Notes: generated from the letters alone by a model not told the origin. DNA of 17,774 nt from Elusimicrobiota bacterium (GCA_003452965.1 DMMW01000006.1:1-17774), one strand, 5' to 3'. Counted from the stretch's first letter, positions 1 to 9,044 are shown. Numbers and translations: made by a program.

Positions 1-33
1 CGGGACAAACGAAAAAAGGCAAACTGGCAATTG

Positions 34-153
34 TGAGATAGTGCGATAGTGCGTCCGCCTCCGCTCCGTCAGCCGACGGATTGGCGGATGGCGGAGTGCG
101 ATGGTGCGATAGTGGCGGGGTCTCCCCGCCTGTAGTTGCCGAACTTGTTCGGC
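34..153. repeat. GC-rich cluster of short repeats and hairpins
   Basis: This patch is much richer in G and C than its surroundings. It contains the 8-bp word TGCGATAG and variants in two runs (34-53 and 97-112). It also has a nested inverted repeat (TCCGCC 54-59 with GGCGGA 83-88, enclosing TCCGTC 65-70 and GACGGA 75-80) and two tight perfect hairpins: GGCGGGG/CCCCGCC at 114-130 and GCCGAA/TTCGGC at 138-153. The same 8-bp word recurs at 12233-12256, about 12 kb away, so it is a dispersed repeat. No protein gene is visible. It may be a degraded intergenic repeat; I see no transposase. Confidence 0.6.
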
Positions 154-180
154 GGTGCTGATGGTTTAATGGATGGATTG

Positions 181-480
181 CCGATATTTAAAAGTGATAA
201 TGACATTTATTTCATAACCTTATTACCTGACTCTGTCCCCTATATGAAATTTATTTCACAAAATATCAAATATGCATTATATATTTAGTTAATTTAAATA
301 TAATCTATTAGAATAAATAAAAGATTGGCAAGTATATTGAAACTTATGCAAATTAAAGACATCTAATTTTTAGTTGTCAAAATATTTAGTTAAGATTAAG
401 CGTAGCAAGTTGAATATGAATAATAGAAAATTTGTGAAAAAAATCTTAATTCCATTAAATAGTGCAGTTATAGCTTCATC
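181..480. other. AT-rich stretch without a recognisable gene
   Basis: About 300 bases of AT-rich sequence with no open frame that has family character or a ribosome binding site. The only structure I see is the small inverted repeat TGAAAT-TT-ATTTCA at 245-258. I could not find a convincing -35/-10 pair, although a promoter for the gene at 657 could lie here. Confidence 0.5.
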
Positions 481-486
481 CTGCAG

Positions 487-612
487 CCAGAAGACCACGT
501 TTGTAAAATCGCGACTAAAGGCACACCTAAAGGTGCGGATGAATGGTCTTCGGGTAGGATTCCGCTCCATGGAGTCCTGAAGCAAAAGATACCACGGGTT
601 TTTAACCCGTGG
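487..612 (+). ncRNA. Candidate structured RNA or IS200/IS605-type right-end remnant
   Basis: Several inverted repeats are packed together. GAAGACCA (490-497) pairs perfectly with TGGTCTTC (544-551), enclosing a small CACCT/AGGTG hairpin (524-535). CTTC plus AGGA (548-559) can pair with TCCTGAAG (575-582) around the palindrome CTCCATGGAG. A perfect 9-bp hairpin CCACGGGTT-TTT-AACCCGTGG (592-612) closes the set. Dense compact stems ending in a strong hairpin resemble the right end and overlapping guide-type RNA of IS200/IS605/TnpB elements. No TnpB motif is visible upstream, so at most a solo remnant is present. The alternative is an unrelated ncRNA or a 5' leader of the gene at 657. The stems are seen directly; the identity is inference. 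Confidence 0.4.
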
Positions 613-618
613 AGATTC

Positions 619-645
619 ATCTATCCTTTAATGATAGATTTTTTT
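619..645 (+). terminator. Rho-independent terminator-like hairpin
   Basis: ATCTATC (619-625) and GATAGAT (633-639) form a perfect 7-bp stem with a 7-nt loop, followed by a run of T (639-645). It sits directly after the structured region at 487-612 and 11 nt before the ATG of the next gene. It could end a short upstream transcript or act as an attenuator in the leader of the 657 gene. The stem is AT-rich and therefore weak. Confidence 0.45.
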
Positions 646-656
646 ATATAATAAAA

Positions 657-3446
657 ATGAAAAAAAGAAAACAATTTCCATACAATTTAATTAGTCAATT
701 TATTATAATATTATTGATATTTTCATTAAATTCTATTGGTTATGCAAAAGTGCATTTAGGAATAATTTCAGCAGTAAAAAATAAAGTAAAACAACTTAAA
801 GATAAAAAATTGGATGCAACAAAAATTATTTTGGGTCCGAGTACAAAAATCCTTGCTGATGAAACCAATAATAACTTATCTCAAATTTCACAAGATGGTC
901 TTACCTATATCTTTAACAATAACGCAACACAAGTGGCAACACTTAAACCGGGTGATATAATAATAGTGACTAAGGGAGATGGGTCGCTAAAAAAAATTAC
1001 ATCTATAAATACTACGGCAAATGGTTATTCTGTCAATACAACAACTGCGACTTTAGAAGAAGCATTTGAAAAGTTAGATGTAGAATTTAGTGAACCGCTA
1101 ACACAATCAGATATAAGTGTTCAAAAAGCACCATGGTTTAGACAAGGTGTTACTCCAATGAAATCCTTATTAGAATCTGAATTTTCTGTCAAAATAGATA
1201 GTGCAGTATTATTTGATTTGGATGGCAACGAAAATACTACTTATGATAGAATTATTGCTAATGGTTCTTTTTCGTTCAAAATTAATATTGATGGTAAAAT
1301 AGTTATTAATTGGTTTCATTTAGATGAATTTAAATTTTCAAGTAATATAAAAGAAAATGCATCAATTGAATTGAAGTCGGAGTTAAAAAATATAGTTTTT
1401 GATAAGGAAATAGAAATAGCAAAATTTTATTTTGTTCCTATAATAATAGGCCCTGTAGTTTTCGTTCCTGAGGTTGCTATAGTAGTTGGAGGCAATGGAA
1501 CTGTTGGCTACAAGGTTACAACAAGTATTGTTCAGGACGCTACTTATACTGCGGGAATATCATATAAGAATGGCAAATGGACACCGATAAGTCAGCTAAC
1601 TAATAATTTTGGTTTTAGTCCACCAACTCTTCTTGGTATATGTAACGTTAAGGGTTACGGAGGCGCACAGTCGACTCTTAAGATTTATGGAGTTGCAGGA
1701 CCTTATATTGATGTCGATGGATATTTGAATTTGAGAGCCGAAGCATCCGAGTTGGATTTTGATTGGATTCTTTCAGGGGGACTGAAAGGATTAGGTGGCT
1801 TAAAAGTAAATATTTTGGGTATAATAAATATAGATAAAGATTTCAATATTTTTGATTGGAATACTGTGATTTCTTCAGGAACTTTATATACAAATACAAA
1901 CAGTTCACCGCTTAATCCTACACTATCTGTTACTCCAACAAATATACTTACGCCGGGCGAAACAACCGAGATATCCTGTATTACTTCTGATCCGGATGGA
2001 GATGTCTTAAGTTATTCGTGGACTTCTGCAAATGGCACAATTTCAGGAAGCGGATACATAATTACTTGGACAGCTCCAATATCTACAGGAACATACACAA
2101 TTTATTGTAATGTCTCTGATAATAAAGGTGGAAGTGCCTCGGGCAATGTAAATATAACTGTTCGAACATATGTTAATCCTATAAATAATTCTCCGATTAC
2201 ACCTGTTTTAACAGCGAGTCTATCAAGTATATTTATAGGTGGAGTAATCAATATTTCCAGCATTGCTTCCGATCCAGATGGTGATACTTTAATCTATTCT
2301 TGGACTTCTGCAAATGGCACAATTTCAGGAAGCGGAAATGCAGCTATTTGGACTGCTCCTTCAACAGCGGGAATATATACAATCTATTGTAGTGTCTCTG
2401 ATGGCAGGGGTGGCAACTCTTCAAGCAGTACAAATATAAACGTTCAAGATTCTGTTAATAATTGGGAAATTACATCTCTTGGTTCATTGGCAGATTCATA
2501 CATTGGATATTATACTTCAATTGCATTTGATACCAATAAAAATGCTCATATTACTTATAGTGATTTCAATTATGATTTAACATATGCTAAATGGAACGGT
2601 AATTCATGGGTTACTCAAATAATTGATTCTGCGGGGAGCGTGGGTGATTTTAGCTCAATAATTCTTGATTCAAATAACAATCCGCATATTGCATATTATG
2701 ATTATGCGAGCGGCAATCTAAAATATACTAGATGGAACGGTAATTCGTGGATTATTCAAACGGTTGATTCTGTGGGAAGTGTTGGTGATTTCAGTTCTAT
2801 AGCACTTGATTCAAATAACAATCCTCATATATCATATTACGATTATGCTAATGGCGACTTGAAATATGCCAAATGGAACGGTAATTCATGGATTACTCAG
2901 ACCGTTGATTCAACTGGTATAGTGGGCTGGTATACTTCATTATCGCTTGATACAAACAATAACCCGTATATTTCTTATTATGATTACACAAATAGCGACC
3001 TAAAGTTTGCTAAATGGACTGGAACCAATTGGATAAATCAAACAGTTGATTCTATAGGTAATATAGGTCATTATACCGCACTATCGCTTGATATAAACAA
3101 TAATCCGTATATTTCTTATTATGACTACACAAATGGAGATCTTAAATTTGCTAAATTGAGTGGAAACTTATGGAATACCAGAACAATAGATTCTGCCGGT
3201 GACGTTGGACGGTTTACCGCACTATCGCTTGATACAAACAATAACCCGTATATTTCTTATTATGACCATACAAACGGAGATCTTAAATTTGCTAAGTGGG
3301 ATGGAACTAATTGGTCGATTCAAATAGCCGATTCAACAGGTAATGTGGGTTATTATAATTCAATAGCACTCGATGCTAATAATTATCCCTATATAATATA
3401 TAGTGATCTTGTTCAAGATATCATTAAATGTGTAAAATGGAAATAA
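657..3446 (+). CDS. Secreted protein with two Ig-like domains and a seven-repeat beta-propeller
   Basis: 929 residues, function unknown. The N-terminus is a signal peptide (basic MKKRK, a hydrophobic stretch, cleavage probably after GYA), which is why I start at ATG 657 and not at the in-frame GTG 609 inside an upstream hairpin. After a beta-rich domain come two Ig/PKD-like domains (about 421-503 and 514-597), each with the core SDPDGD...YSWTSANGTISGSG. Residues about 602-929 are seven repeats of about 47 residues with the signature L-D-(S/T)-N-N-N-P-(H/Y)-I-(S/A)-Y-Y-D followed by L-K-(Y/F)-A-K-W, best read as a seven-bladed propeller. Parts of the repeats are nearly identical at DNA level, suggesting recent expansion or gene conversion. 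No Shine-Dalgarno site is evident. It probably acts outside the cell or at the outer membrane; adhesion or binding is a guess. The next gene follows after 4 nt. Confidence 0.85.
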   Translation: MKKRKQFPYNLISQFIIILLIFSLNSIGYAKVHLGIISAVKNKVKQLKDKKLDATKIILGPSTKILADETNNNLSQISQDGLTYIFNNNATQVATLKPGDIIIVTKGDGSLKKITSINTTANGYSVNTTTATLEEAFEKLDVEFSEPLTQSDISVQKAPWFRQGVTPMKSLLESEFSVKIDSAVLFDLDGNENTTYDRIIANGSFSFKINIDGKIVINWFHLDEFKFSSNIKENASIELKSELKNIVFDKEIEIAKFYFVPIIIGPVVFVPEVAIVVGGNGTVGYKVTTSIVQDATYTAGISYKNGKWTPISQLTNNFGFSPPTLLGICNVKGYGGAQSTLKIYGVAGPYIDVDGYLNLRAEASELDFDWILSGGLKGLGGLKVNILGIINIDKDFNIFDWNTVISSGTLYTNTNSSPLNPTLSVTPTNILTPGETTEISCITSDPDGDVLSYSWTSANGTISGSGYIITWTAPISTGTYTIYCNVSDNKGGSASGNVNITVRTYVNPINNSPITPVLTASLSSIFIGGVINISSIASDPDGDTLIYSWTSANGTISGSGNAAIWTAPSTAGIYTIYCSVSDGRGGNSSSSTNINVQDSVNNWEITSLGSLADSYIGYYTSIAFDTNKNAHITYSDFNYDLTYAKWNGNSWVTQIIDSAGSVGDFSSIILDSNNNPHIAYYDYASGNLKYTRWNGNSWIIQTVDSVGSVGDFSSIALDSNNNPHISYYDYANGDLKYAKWNGNSWITQTVDSTGIVGWYTSLSLDTNNNPYISYYDYTNSDLKFAKWTGTNWINQTVDSIGNIGHYTALSLDINNNPYISYYDYTNGDLKFAKLSGNLWNTRTIDSAGDVGRFTALSLDTNNNPYISYYDHTNGDLKFAKWDGTNWSIQIADSTGNVGYYNSIALDANNYPYIIYSDLVQDIIKCVKWK

Positions 3447-3450
3447 TGAA

Positions 3451-3933
3451 ATGAAAAGAATTATATTGCTAAAGATTAAATTATTATATATATTGTTATT
3501 GGTAGTAATAATGTTTTCTTGTATTAAAACAACTTATTGTGAAGAAAATAAATTAGGACTCGGTCTAGGCTGGCCATATTTTGGATTAAAATACAACTTT
3601 TCTAAACGGATAAATTCAGAATTTCGTTGGGCAACCGGCGAAGGAATAAACGTTTATGCCGGACGAGTATATTGGAATTTTTATTGTGACGAAAAGATGA
3701 AAGGTTTTACAGGTTTAGAAGGTGGATATATAGGTTTTGATACACTCGAAATGGAAGGAAATGGTTACGAAGGTTCGGTATTTTTAGGTGGTGAATATTA
3801 TTTGACAAAAAGATTATCTCTTGAATTAGACTTATCTCCTGCTTTTATTGGTCTAAAATCGGATGACTATAGGGTAAGTGGGGTTGAGTTTATAGCGAAT
3901 ATATCAATATATTATTATTTTCTTGGAAATTGA
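3451..3933 (+). CDS. Small exported protein, outer-membrane beta-barrel-like
   Basis: 160 residues. A basic, strongly hydrophobic leader (about 1-28) is followed by short alternating strands rich in Gly, Tyr and Phe, for example LGLGLGWPYFGLKYNF and GFTGLEGGYIGF, ending in the aromatic ISIYYYFLGN. This is the pattern of a small outer-membrane barrel. It starts 4 nt after the stop of the propeller gene, with a purine-rich GGAAA about 7 nt upstream, so the two are probably co-transcribed. A lipoprotein-like cysteine (IMFSC) lies in the leader but is a poor lipobox; cleavage after the next Cys region is equally possible. The exact family is not recognised. Confidence 0.7.
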   Translation: MKRIILLKIKLLYILLLVVIMFSCIKTTYCEENKLGLGLGWPYFGLKYNFSKRINSEFRWATGEGINVYAGRVYWNFYCDEKMKGFTGLEGGYIGFDTLEMEGNGYEGSVFLGGEYYLTKRLSLELDLSPAFIGLKSDDYRVSGVEFIANISIYYYFLGN

Positions 3934-3950
3934 AACACTACGGGTTTATG

Positions 3951-4020
3951 CTCGCTTATGCTCGCTTACACTCGCTTACACTCGCTTACACTCGCTTGCA
4001 CTCGCTTGCGCTCGCTTGCG
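3951..4020. repeat. Seven tandem copies of a 10-bp unit (CTCGCTTRYR)
   Basis: Seven uninterrupted 10-bp units: CTCGCTTATG once, CTCGCTTACA three times, CTCGCTTGCA once, CTCGCTTGCG twice. Variants are ordered stepwise along the array, as expected from slippage expansion. The array lies between the stop of the barrel-like gene (3933) and the propeller gene. It is not a CRISPR array: there are no spacers. Confidence 0.95.
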
Positions 4021-4122
4021 GACATAGAATTTTACAAAGGCGGATTAAAGATTAACGAGTTAAAAACTTTCATCTAAAAGAAAATGAATGTAACTTCTGT
4101 CTTTTTGATATTTAATGTAATT

Positions 4123-5088
4123 ATGAAAAGAATAATGATAACAAAGAAAAATGAATGTTTTTTAATTTTAATATTATTTTTATTTTTTAATTTATCCGTT
4201 TCAATTGAATGTTCTCAAAGTTATGTCTCAAGAGTGTTAATCGATGCAAACTGGGGAACAGAACCTAATGAATTCGGACTAATTAAAGGACAGGAAATTG
4301 AGTCGGTGGGACCAAATACGTTTCACGTAGGTAGAAAAGGGAACGTTTTAGTTTTTGATTCTATAAATAAAAATATAAAAAAATATAATAAAAAAGGTAA
4401 GTTAATCGGTACATTGGGCGATAAAGTATATGGAACAAATATTATTTCCGACGATAATGAATATCTATATGTATTGGACGGACAGATGTTGAAAATATAT
4501 ACATCTACAGGCGGTATAGTTGAATCCATCGCCATATCAAATGATATTAAGTTAAATGAGGGATATGGTGAAGGTATGAAAATGGATGATTTTGGTAATA
4601 TTTTTGTTAAGAAATTTAATAGAAGTTTTCAAATTGGAAAGAGAGACAAAGGCAAATTGGTAAAACTTAATGAACGGGAACACTTGAAAAATGAAAAGTC
4701 CGGAATGCCTAATAACAAAAAAGAAAAATGGTTTAGAATTAAACGCGAAAATAAGCATAAAGCTGCTATTCAAGTTATGAACGATAATGGCGATATTTTA
4801 AAAGAGATATCTGATAACATATCGGATTCTTTTGGTGCTGTATTGTTTTTAGAGCAAGATAAACATGGATTTATATATGTTGAAATTGAGAGGATTTCAG
4901 AAGATAATTATGTTCATTTAGAGGTAAGAAAGTATGATGAAAACGGAAATTTAATAACAGTTATTGAACTTGATAATAATTATTATACAACTGTCTACAA
5001 AAAAATTGATGTGGATAATATGGGGAATGTTTATCAGTTTTTAACTACTCCTAAAGGAGTACAAGTAATTAAATTTGAACAACAATAA
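4123..5088 (+). CDS. Exported NHL/6-bladed beta-propeller-like protein
   Basis: 321 residues from ATG 4123. A basic MKR...KK head and a long hydrophobic core (FLILILFLFF) form a signal peptide; an in-frame ATG at 4084 would add 13 residues in front of it, and neither start has a clear ribosome site. The mature part has repeated blade-like strands such as GNVLVFDSINKNIKKYNKKGKLIGTLG, DDFGNIFVKKF, DKHGFIYVEIE and DNMGNVYQFL: a hydrophobic strand, a D-x-x-G-N turn, then a strand. This is typical of NHL/SMP-30-type propellers. Such proteins bind partners or ligands; no catalytic residues are evident. A lysine-rich stretch in the middle breaks the propeller pattern. The function is unknown. Confidence 0.7.
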   Translation: MKRIMITKKNECFLILILFLFFNLSVSIECSQSYVSRVLIDANWGTEPNEFGLIKGQEIESVGPNTFHVGRKGNVLVFDSINKNIKKYNKKGKLIGTLGDKVYGTNIISDDNEYLYVLDGQMLKIYTSTGGIVESIAISNDIKLNEGYGEGMKMDDFGNIFVKKFNRSFQIGKRDKGKLVKLNEREHLKNEKSGMPNNKKEKWFRIKRENKHKAAIQVMNDNGDILKEISDNISDSFGAVLFLEQDKHGFIYVEIERISEDNYVHLEVRKYDENGNLITVIELDNNYYTTVYKKIDVDNMGNVYQFLTTPKGVQVIKFEQQ

Positions 5089-5093
5089 TATTA

Positions 5094-5249
5094 TGATACC
5101 GTTGAAAAACCCCTTTTCTACTCCGATTTCAGTATTTTGGCTACCTCTTCGTCATCCTCGCCTTATCCCGCTTTGCGGGACTGCTCGGCTTCCTTGCTTC
5201 GCTCAAAATCTTAAAATCTCGCTACGAAGTAGGTTTTTCAACGGTATCA
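5094..5249. repeat. Intergenic element bounded by 18-bp perfect inverted repeats
   Basis: Bases 5094-5111 and 5232-5249 are perfect inverted copies (core GATACCGTTGAAAAACC). The inside carries a second perfect hairpin, TCCCGC-TTT-GCGGGA, at 5166-5180, and GC-richer words such as CTCGCTACG. It fills almost the whole gap between two genes and is probably a MITE-like or REP-like element. It stays open in the frame of the following gene, which lets an apparent but unlikely longer start extend through it. Confidence 0.75.
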
Positions 5250-5251
5250 AT

Positions 5252-8200
5252 ATGCTTTCAAGGAAAAAAAAATCTTATCTGTTTATTAGCTTATTTATTC
5301 TTACCGATATTATCTTTCTTTTAAGTAATACTTTGGCAATAACAAGAAGCGGTATATTAGCTGCTGCATCAAATTATATTAACTACAGCTGGTATTGTTA
5401 TTCCGGTAATGCAAATTACTCATACAACAATTTGGTGGCTGGTCGGACATATAAAGGTGTTGCGTATAACTGGGGTGGTTCCGAATCCGTTTCACAATTC
5501 CAGACAAAAATAAATAATAAAGCAATAGCAGGTGACAGTAAAGTATTTGGTGCATCTCATTTTGATTTTGCCGGAGTGGATTGTTCCGGTTTTACTTCGC
5601 AATGCTGGGGTTATACTTCTTTGGCTGAAAAATATAGTACATCAACACTGCCATATATAACAATAGAAGTTAATTATGATGATTTAGAGCCGGGAGATAT
5701 TTTTAATTATGCAGGTTCTCACGTAAGAATATTTGAAGATTTTACTGATGACGGCAGAGTTTGGGTTAATGAATCGTGTGTCGGTTTAAATATTTCAGGT
5801 GTACCACCGGCTGGGACTGTCAGAAGGATTCTATCAAGAGATAATAATTATATCCCAAGAAGGCATTATAGTTTTATTGGATTGGATACGAAAGTAAAAA
5901 CCACTTCGGGAATGGATTTACGAGCGACGCCCGGAGGAAGTGTAATAGGCAGTATTTCACTCGGTGCTACCGGAAAAATAATAGACGGACCAATATACGG
6001 ATATTTACCCGGTGATAGTTTACATAAATATATCTGGTGGAACGTAAATTTTGATAATGGTAGTGTTGGATGGGTGGTTATAAGACATCTGAAATTTCTT
6101 CCCAATAACAACCCAAACGTGCCTACGAGTGCAAACCAGTATAAGTCGGATTATCTGACCGCGATTCCAGAAGCATCTATAATACCTGACAATAGTGTTG
6201 TTTTAAAAGCAACATTGAGTGATACTAATAATGATAAAGTTAGATTGGAAATTGAATTACGAAAAACAAGCGAATTGTTTACCGGTATTCCGACAGATGG
6301 AATGATAAGCAATTTTGTTGCTAGCGGCAATAGAGTCGCTATCCTATGCAGCAATCTATTAAGTTCAGGTTATCACTGGCAGTATCGAGCTAAGGATTCT
6401 TACGGTGCAGTGAGCGATTGGCAAGAATTTTTAGTAGTAAATAATAAGGATTTTATAGTAGATATTACACCACCGGCGACACCTACTCTGGTTTCGCCAA
6501 TAAACTTTTCACAAACTGCATCTTTGAAACCAACGTTTGATTGGTCGGATGTTACAGATGCTGCCGGTATTAAATATAATCTACAGGTTGCTAATAATTC
6601 AAATTTCAATTTACCTGTTATTAATGTCATAAATTTAAATACTTCTAGTTATACGGCAATAACACCATTATCTATAAATACTACATATTATTGGCAGGTA
6701 CAGGCAGTTGACGGGGTCGGCAATTCATCATCGTGGTCAACCTACAGGAATCTTGTTATTATATCAACTGAAGTGCCTGATATAACCGCACCAGATTCTC
6801 CCGTAAACTTAGTGATAACTCCGAGCGATTGGACAAACTCAAATTCTTTTAGCATCAATTGGACAAATCCAATTGATGATTCCGGTATTAAGACTGGTGC
6901 ATGGTATAAGGTAGGGAGTATTCCAACCTCAAATTCCGACGGTAATTGGCAGGCAGTTAAACCGATTGTAATAACAAGCAGTAGTGGTATTAATAATGTT
7001 TATATCTGGTTGGAAGATACTAAGGGTAATAAAAATTATACTAATCATTCGGTTGCTGAATTATATCTTGACCAATCGGTGCCTGTATCTTCTATACAAA
7101 TGTTAAACCAATATACAAATTATAATTATTTTAATGTTAATTGGTCAGGATATGATACTGGTGGTTCAGAACTAAAAGGTTTTGATATTCAGTATAAAGT
7201 AGGATCTTCTGGTATATGGACCGATTGGCTTACGGATACCGAATTAAGTTCGTCTACTTTCGGTCCGATATCACCTATAACAGTTCAAGACGGTCAAACT
7301 TATTATTTTAGGTCAAGAGCAAAAGATAATGCAGAAAATACTGAGGTATATTCTAATACTATGAATAAGTATACAACAATTGATGTTTCATTACCTTCAG
7401 TTCCTACCATTACTTCAACATCGCACTCTCCGAATATTGCAACTTCAAATAGTAATGTTTTATTATCATGGACATCTTCAGTTGATTCTGCATCGGGTAT
7501 CATGGGCTATTCATATTCCCTAAACCAAACTGAGAATTTTGAATTAGATAGAACAACTGAAACTAATTCAAATTCTACATCATTTTCTATGGCAGACGGG
7601 ACTTATTGGTTTCACTTAAGAAGTATTGATAATGCAGGTAACGCCGGAGAAACAGCAAAATACGGGTTTATAATTGATGCCACTTCACCTACAATTAATG
7701 TTGCATCTTCTAATAATCCTGCAACAACTGGCAGCATTACAATAAATATAACCGCAAACGAAAAACTAAAACAGGCTCCAAACGTTTCCATAAAACAAAA
7801 CGGACAATCAACGCCTACAAATATTACTATGAACAGCATTGATAGTATTGTTTGGATTGGGACATATACTGTAATTAGCGGTTATGATGGTTTGGCTGCC
7901 ATAAATGCTTCTTGTTACGATCTTGCTAATAATACAACGATAAGTTCCGGTAGTTTTATAGTTGATACTGTTGCACCGACTGCACTAATAAGCATATCGC
8001 CGACACCGCCTTTAAAAACCGGACAATTTGGTGTTACACTAACAATTACCGATGCAAACGATATAATACAGGTGCCAAACTTATGGTATACACCTTTTAA
8101 TGGTTCTTCAGTTAAAATACCGTTGTTAGGTGAGAATAAGAATTGGACTGGAAACTCTTATATAGAATCAACCACTCAAGAAGGTATTGCAACCTTTAAT

Positions 8201-9043
8201 ATTTCTATTGTTGATTCCGCAGGTAATATTGGAACGACAATCACCGGCGGTGAAACTTTTAATGTAGATACTACTATTTTAGCATCAGTCGGGGGAACAG
8301 CTTCTAATAGTGATGGAACAAATGTTAATATCTCATCGGGAGTAGTTCAGGAAGACTTGAATATTAAAATATCCAGTACAAATGTAAATACAAATGAAAT
8401 CAATCAAGCTAACAATAACATTATAGATGACAAGGGAATAAAACCAATAGAAAATGTTGATTTATATCGTGATGTAACGGCTACAGGAGATACTACAGGC
8501 AGTGAAATAAGTGAATTTGAAGAGCCCGTAACTATTTCTATCCCATATCCAGATGAGAACCAAGATGGAATAATTGATGGTACAAATACGAAAGAAGAAA
8601 ATATTGGAATGTTTGTCCTTGATAAAATAGTCAAGGGATGGGTTTTTGTTGTAAATTCGGTTGTTGATAGGGTAAAAAATATTGTTACAGGAAAAATATG
8701 GCATTTTTCAACATATGCCTTAATGGAATTGTCACCTCCACAGAATTTATCCGAATCGTTCGCTTATCCTAACCCGTGTTACATGAATACAGCTGGTTAT
8801 TTACGAGTTTCAAATATTACATTGAATTCTGTAAATACAAGGATATTCATATATAATATCGCAGGTGAATTGGTGCGAACATTAAAAGAAGGAGAGGGAA
8901 TAGAAATACAAACCGGTTCAAAAATTGGTAAGTGGGATGGAAAAAATAGTAATGACGAGATGGTCGCAAGCGGAATATATATATATTTGATAAAAAGCGA
9001 CAATTTGAAATCCAAAATGGAGAAAATAGCGATATTCTGGTAA
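5252..9043 (+). CDS. Large secreted NlpC/P60-type hydrolase with SH3, Ig/FN3-like repeats and a FlgD-Ig tail
   Basis: 1263 residues from ATG 5252, chosen because MLSRKKKSYLF and the following hydrophobic run form a signal peptide; upstream in-frame codons lie in a repeat element. Residues about 70-195 are an NlpC/P60-like domain with DCSGF (Cys111 as likely nucleophile) and GSH (His157 as likely base), which suggests cleavage of cell-wall peptides. An SH3-like domain (about 214-285, ending in GWVVIRHLKFL) follows. The middle contains several Ig/FN3-like repeats with P-x-x-P-x-L-x-SP and YYWQVQAVDGVGN. A pre-C-terminal domain has PDENQDGIIDGT. Residues about 1164-1263 form a FlgD-Ig/type-9-sorting-like end: YPNPC, IYNIAGELVRTL, WDGKNSNDEMVASGIY. 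The substrate could be host, prey or own peptidoglycan; this is inference. Confidence 0.85.
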   Translation: MLSRKKKSYLFISLFILTDIIFLLSNTLAITRSGILAAASNYINYSWYCYSGNANYSYNNLVAGRTYKGVAYNWGGSESVSQFQTKINNKAIAGDSKVFGASHFDFAGVDCSGFTSQCWGYTSLAEKYSTSTLPYITIEVNYDDLEPGDIFNYAGSHVRIFEDFTDDGRVWVNESCVGLNISGVPPAGTVRRILSRDNNYIPRRHYSFIGLDTKVKTTSGMDLRATPGGSVIGSISLGATGKIIDGPIYGYLPGDSLHKYIWWNVNFDNGSVGWVVIRHLKFLPNNNPNVPTSANQYKSDYLTAIPEASIIPDNSVVLKATLSDTNNDKVRLEIELRKTSELFTGIPTDGMISNFVASGNRVAILCSNLLSSGYHWQYRAKDSYGAVSDWQEFLVVNNKDFIVDITPPATPTLVSPINFSQTASLKPTFDWSDVTDAAGIKYNLQVANNSNFNLPVINVINLNTSSYTAITPLSINTTYYWQVQAVDGVGNSSSWSTYRNLVIISTEVPDITAPDSPVNLVITPSDWTNSNSFSINWTNPIDDSGIKTGAWYKVGSIPTSNSDGNWQAVKPIVITSSSGINNVYIWLEDTKGNKNYTNHSVAELYLDQSVPVSSIQMLNQYTNYNYFNVNWSGYDTGGSELKGFDIQYKVGSSGIWTDWLTDTELSSSTFGPISPITVQDGQTYYFRSRAKDNAENTEVYSNTMNKYTTIDVSLPSVPTITSTSHSPNIATSNSNVLLSWTSSVDSASGIMGYSYSLNQTENFELDRTTETNSNSTSFSMADGTYWFHLRSIDNAGNAGETAKYGFIIDATSPTINVASSNNPATTGSITINITANEKLKQAPNVSIKQNGQSTPTNITMNSIDSIVWIGTYTVISGYDGLAAINASCYDLANNTTISSGSFIVDTVAPTALISISPTPPLKTGQFGVTLTITDANDIIQVPNLWYTPFNGSSVKIPLLGENKNWTGNSYIESTTQEGIATFNISIVDSAGNIGTTITGGETFNVDTTILASVGGTASNSDGTNVNISSGVVQEDLNIKISSTNVNTNEINQANNNIIDDKGIKPIENVDLYRDVTATGDTTGSEISEFEEPVTISIPYPDENQDGIIDGTNTKEENIGMFVLDKIVKGWVFVVNSVVDRVKNIVTGKIWHFSTYALMELSPPQNLSESFAYPNPCYMNTAGYLRVSNITLNSVNTRIFIYNIAGELVRTLKEGEGIEIQTGSKIGKWDGKNSNDEMVASGIYIYLIKSDNLKSKMEKIAIFW

Positions 9044-9044
9044 G

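Noticed and set aside
484..500. GCCAGAAGACC resembles the 3' box of a cobalamin riboswitch.
   Set aside because: The required upstream elements (GGGAA and CCCGCCACTG-type blocks) are missing, and the downstream genes have no link to B12; the same bases are explained by pairing with 544-551.
374..580. Open frame of 68 codons on the + strand (and an opposite-strand one at 370-585).
   Set aside because: It needs a TTG start, has no ribosome site or family character, and its second half lies in the nested inverted repeats at 487-612, which explain the open frame.
609..656. GTG at 609 as a longer start of the propeller protein.
   Set aside because: It lies in the arm of a hairpin and before a terminator-like stem, and it would put 16 residues in front of a clean signal peptide starting at 657.
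3951..4020. CRISPR array.
   Set aside because: The 10-bp units are directly adjacent without spacers and no cas genes are present.
5075..5251. A start at 5075 giving the hydrolase 59 more residues and overlapping the previous gene.
   Set aside because: The extension is encoded by an inverted-repeat element and would bury the signal peptide that begins at ATG 5252.
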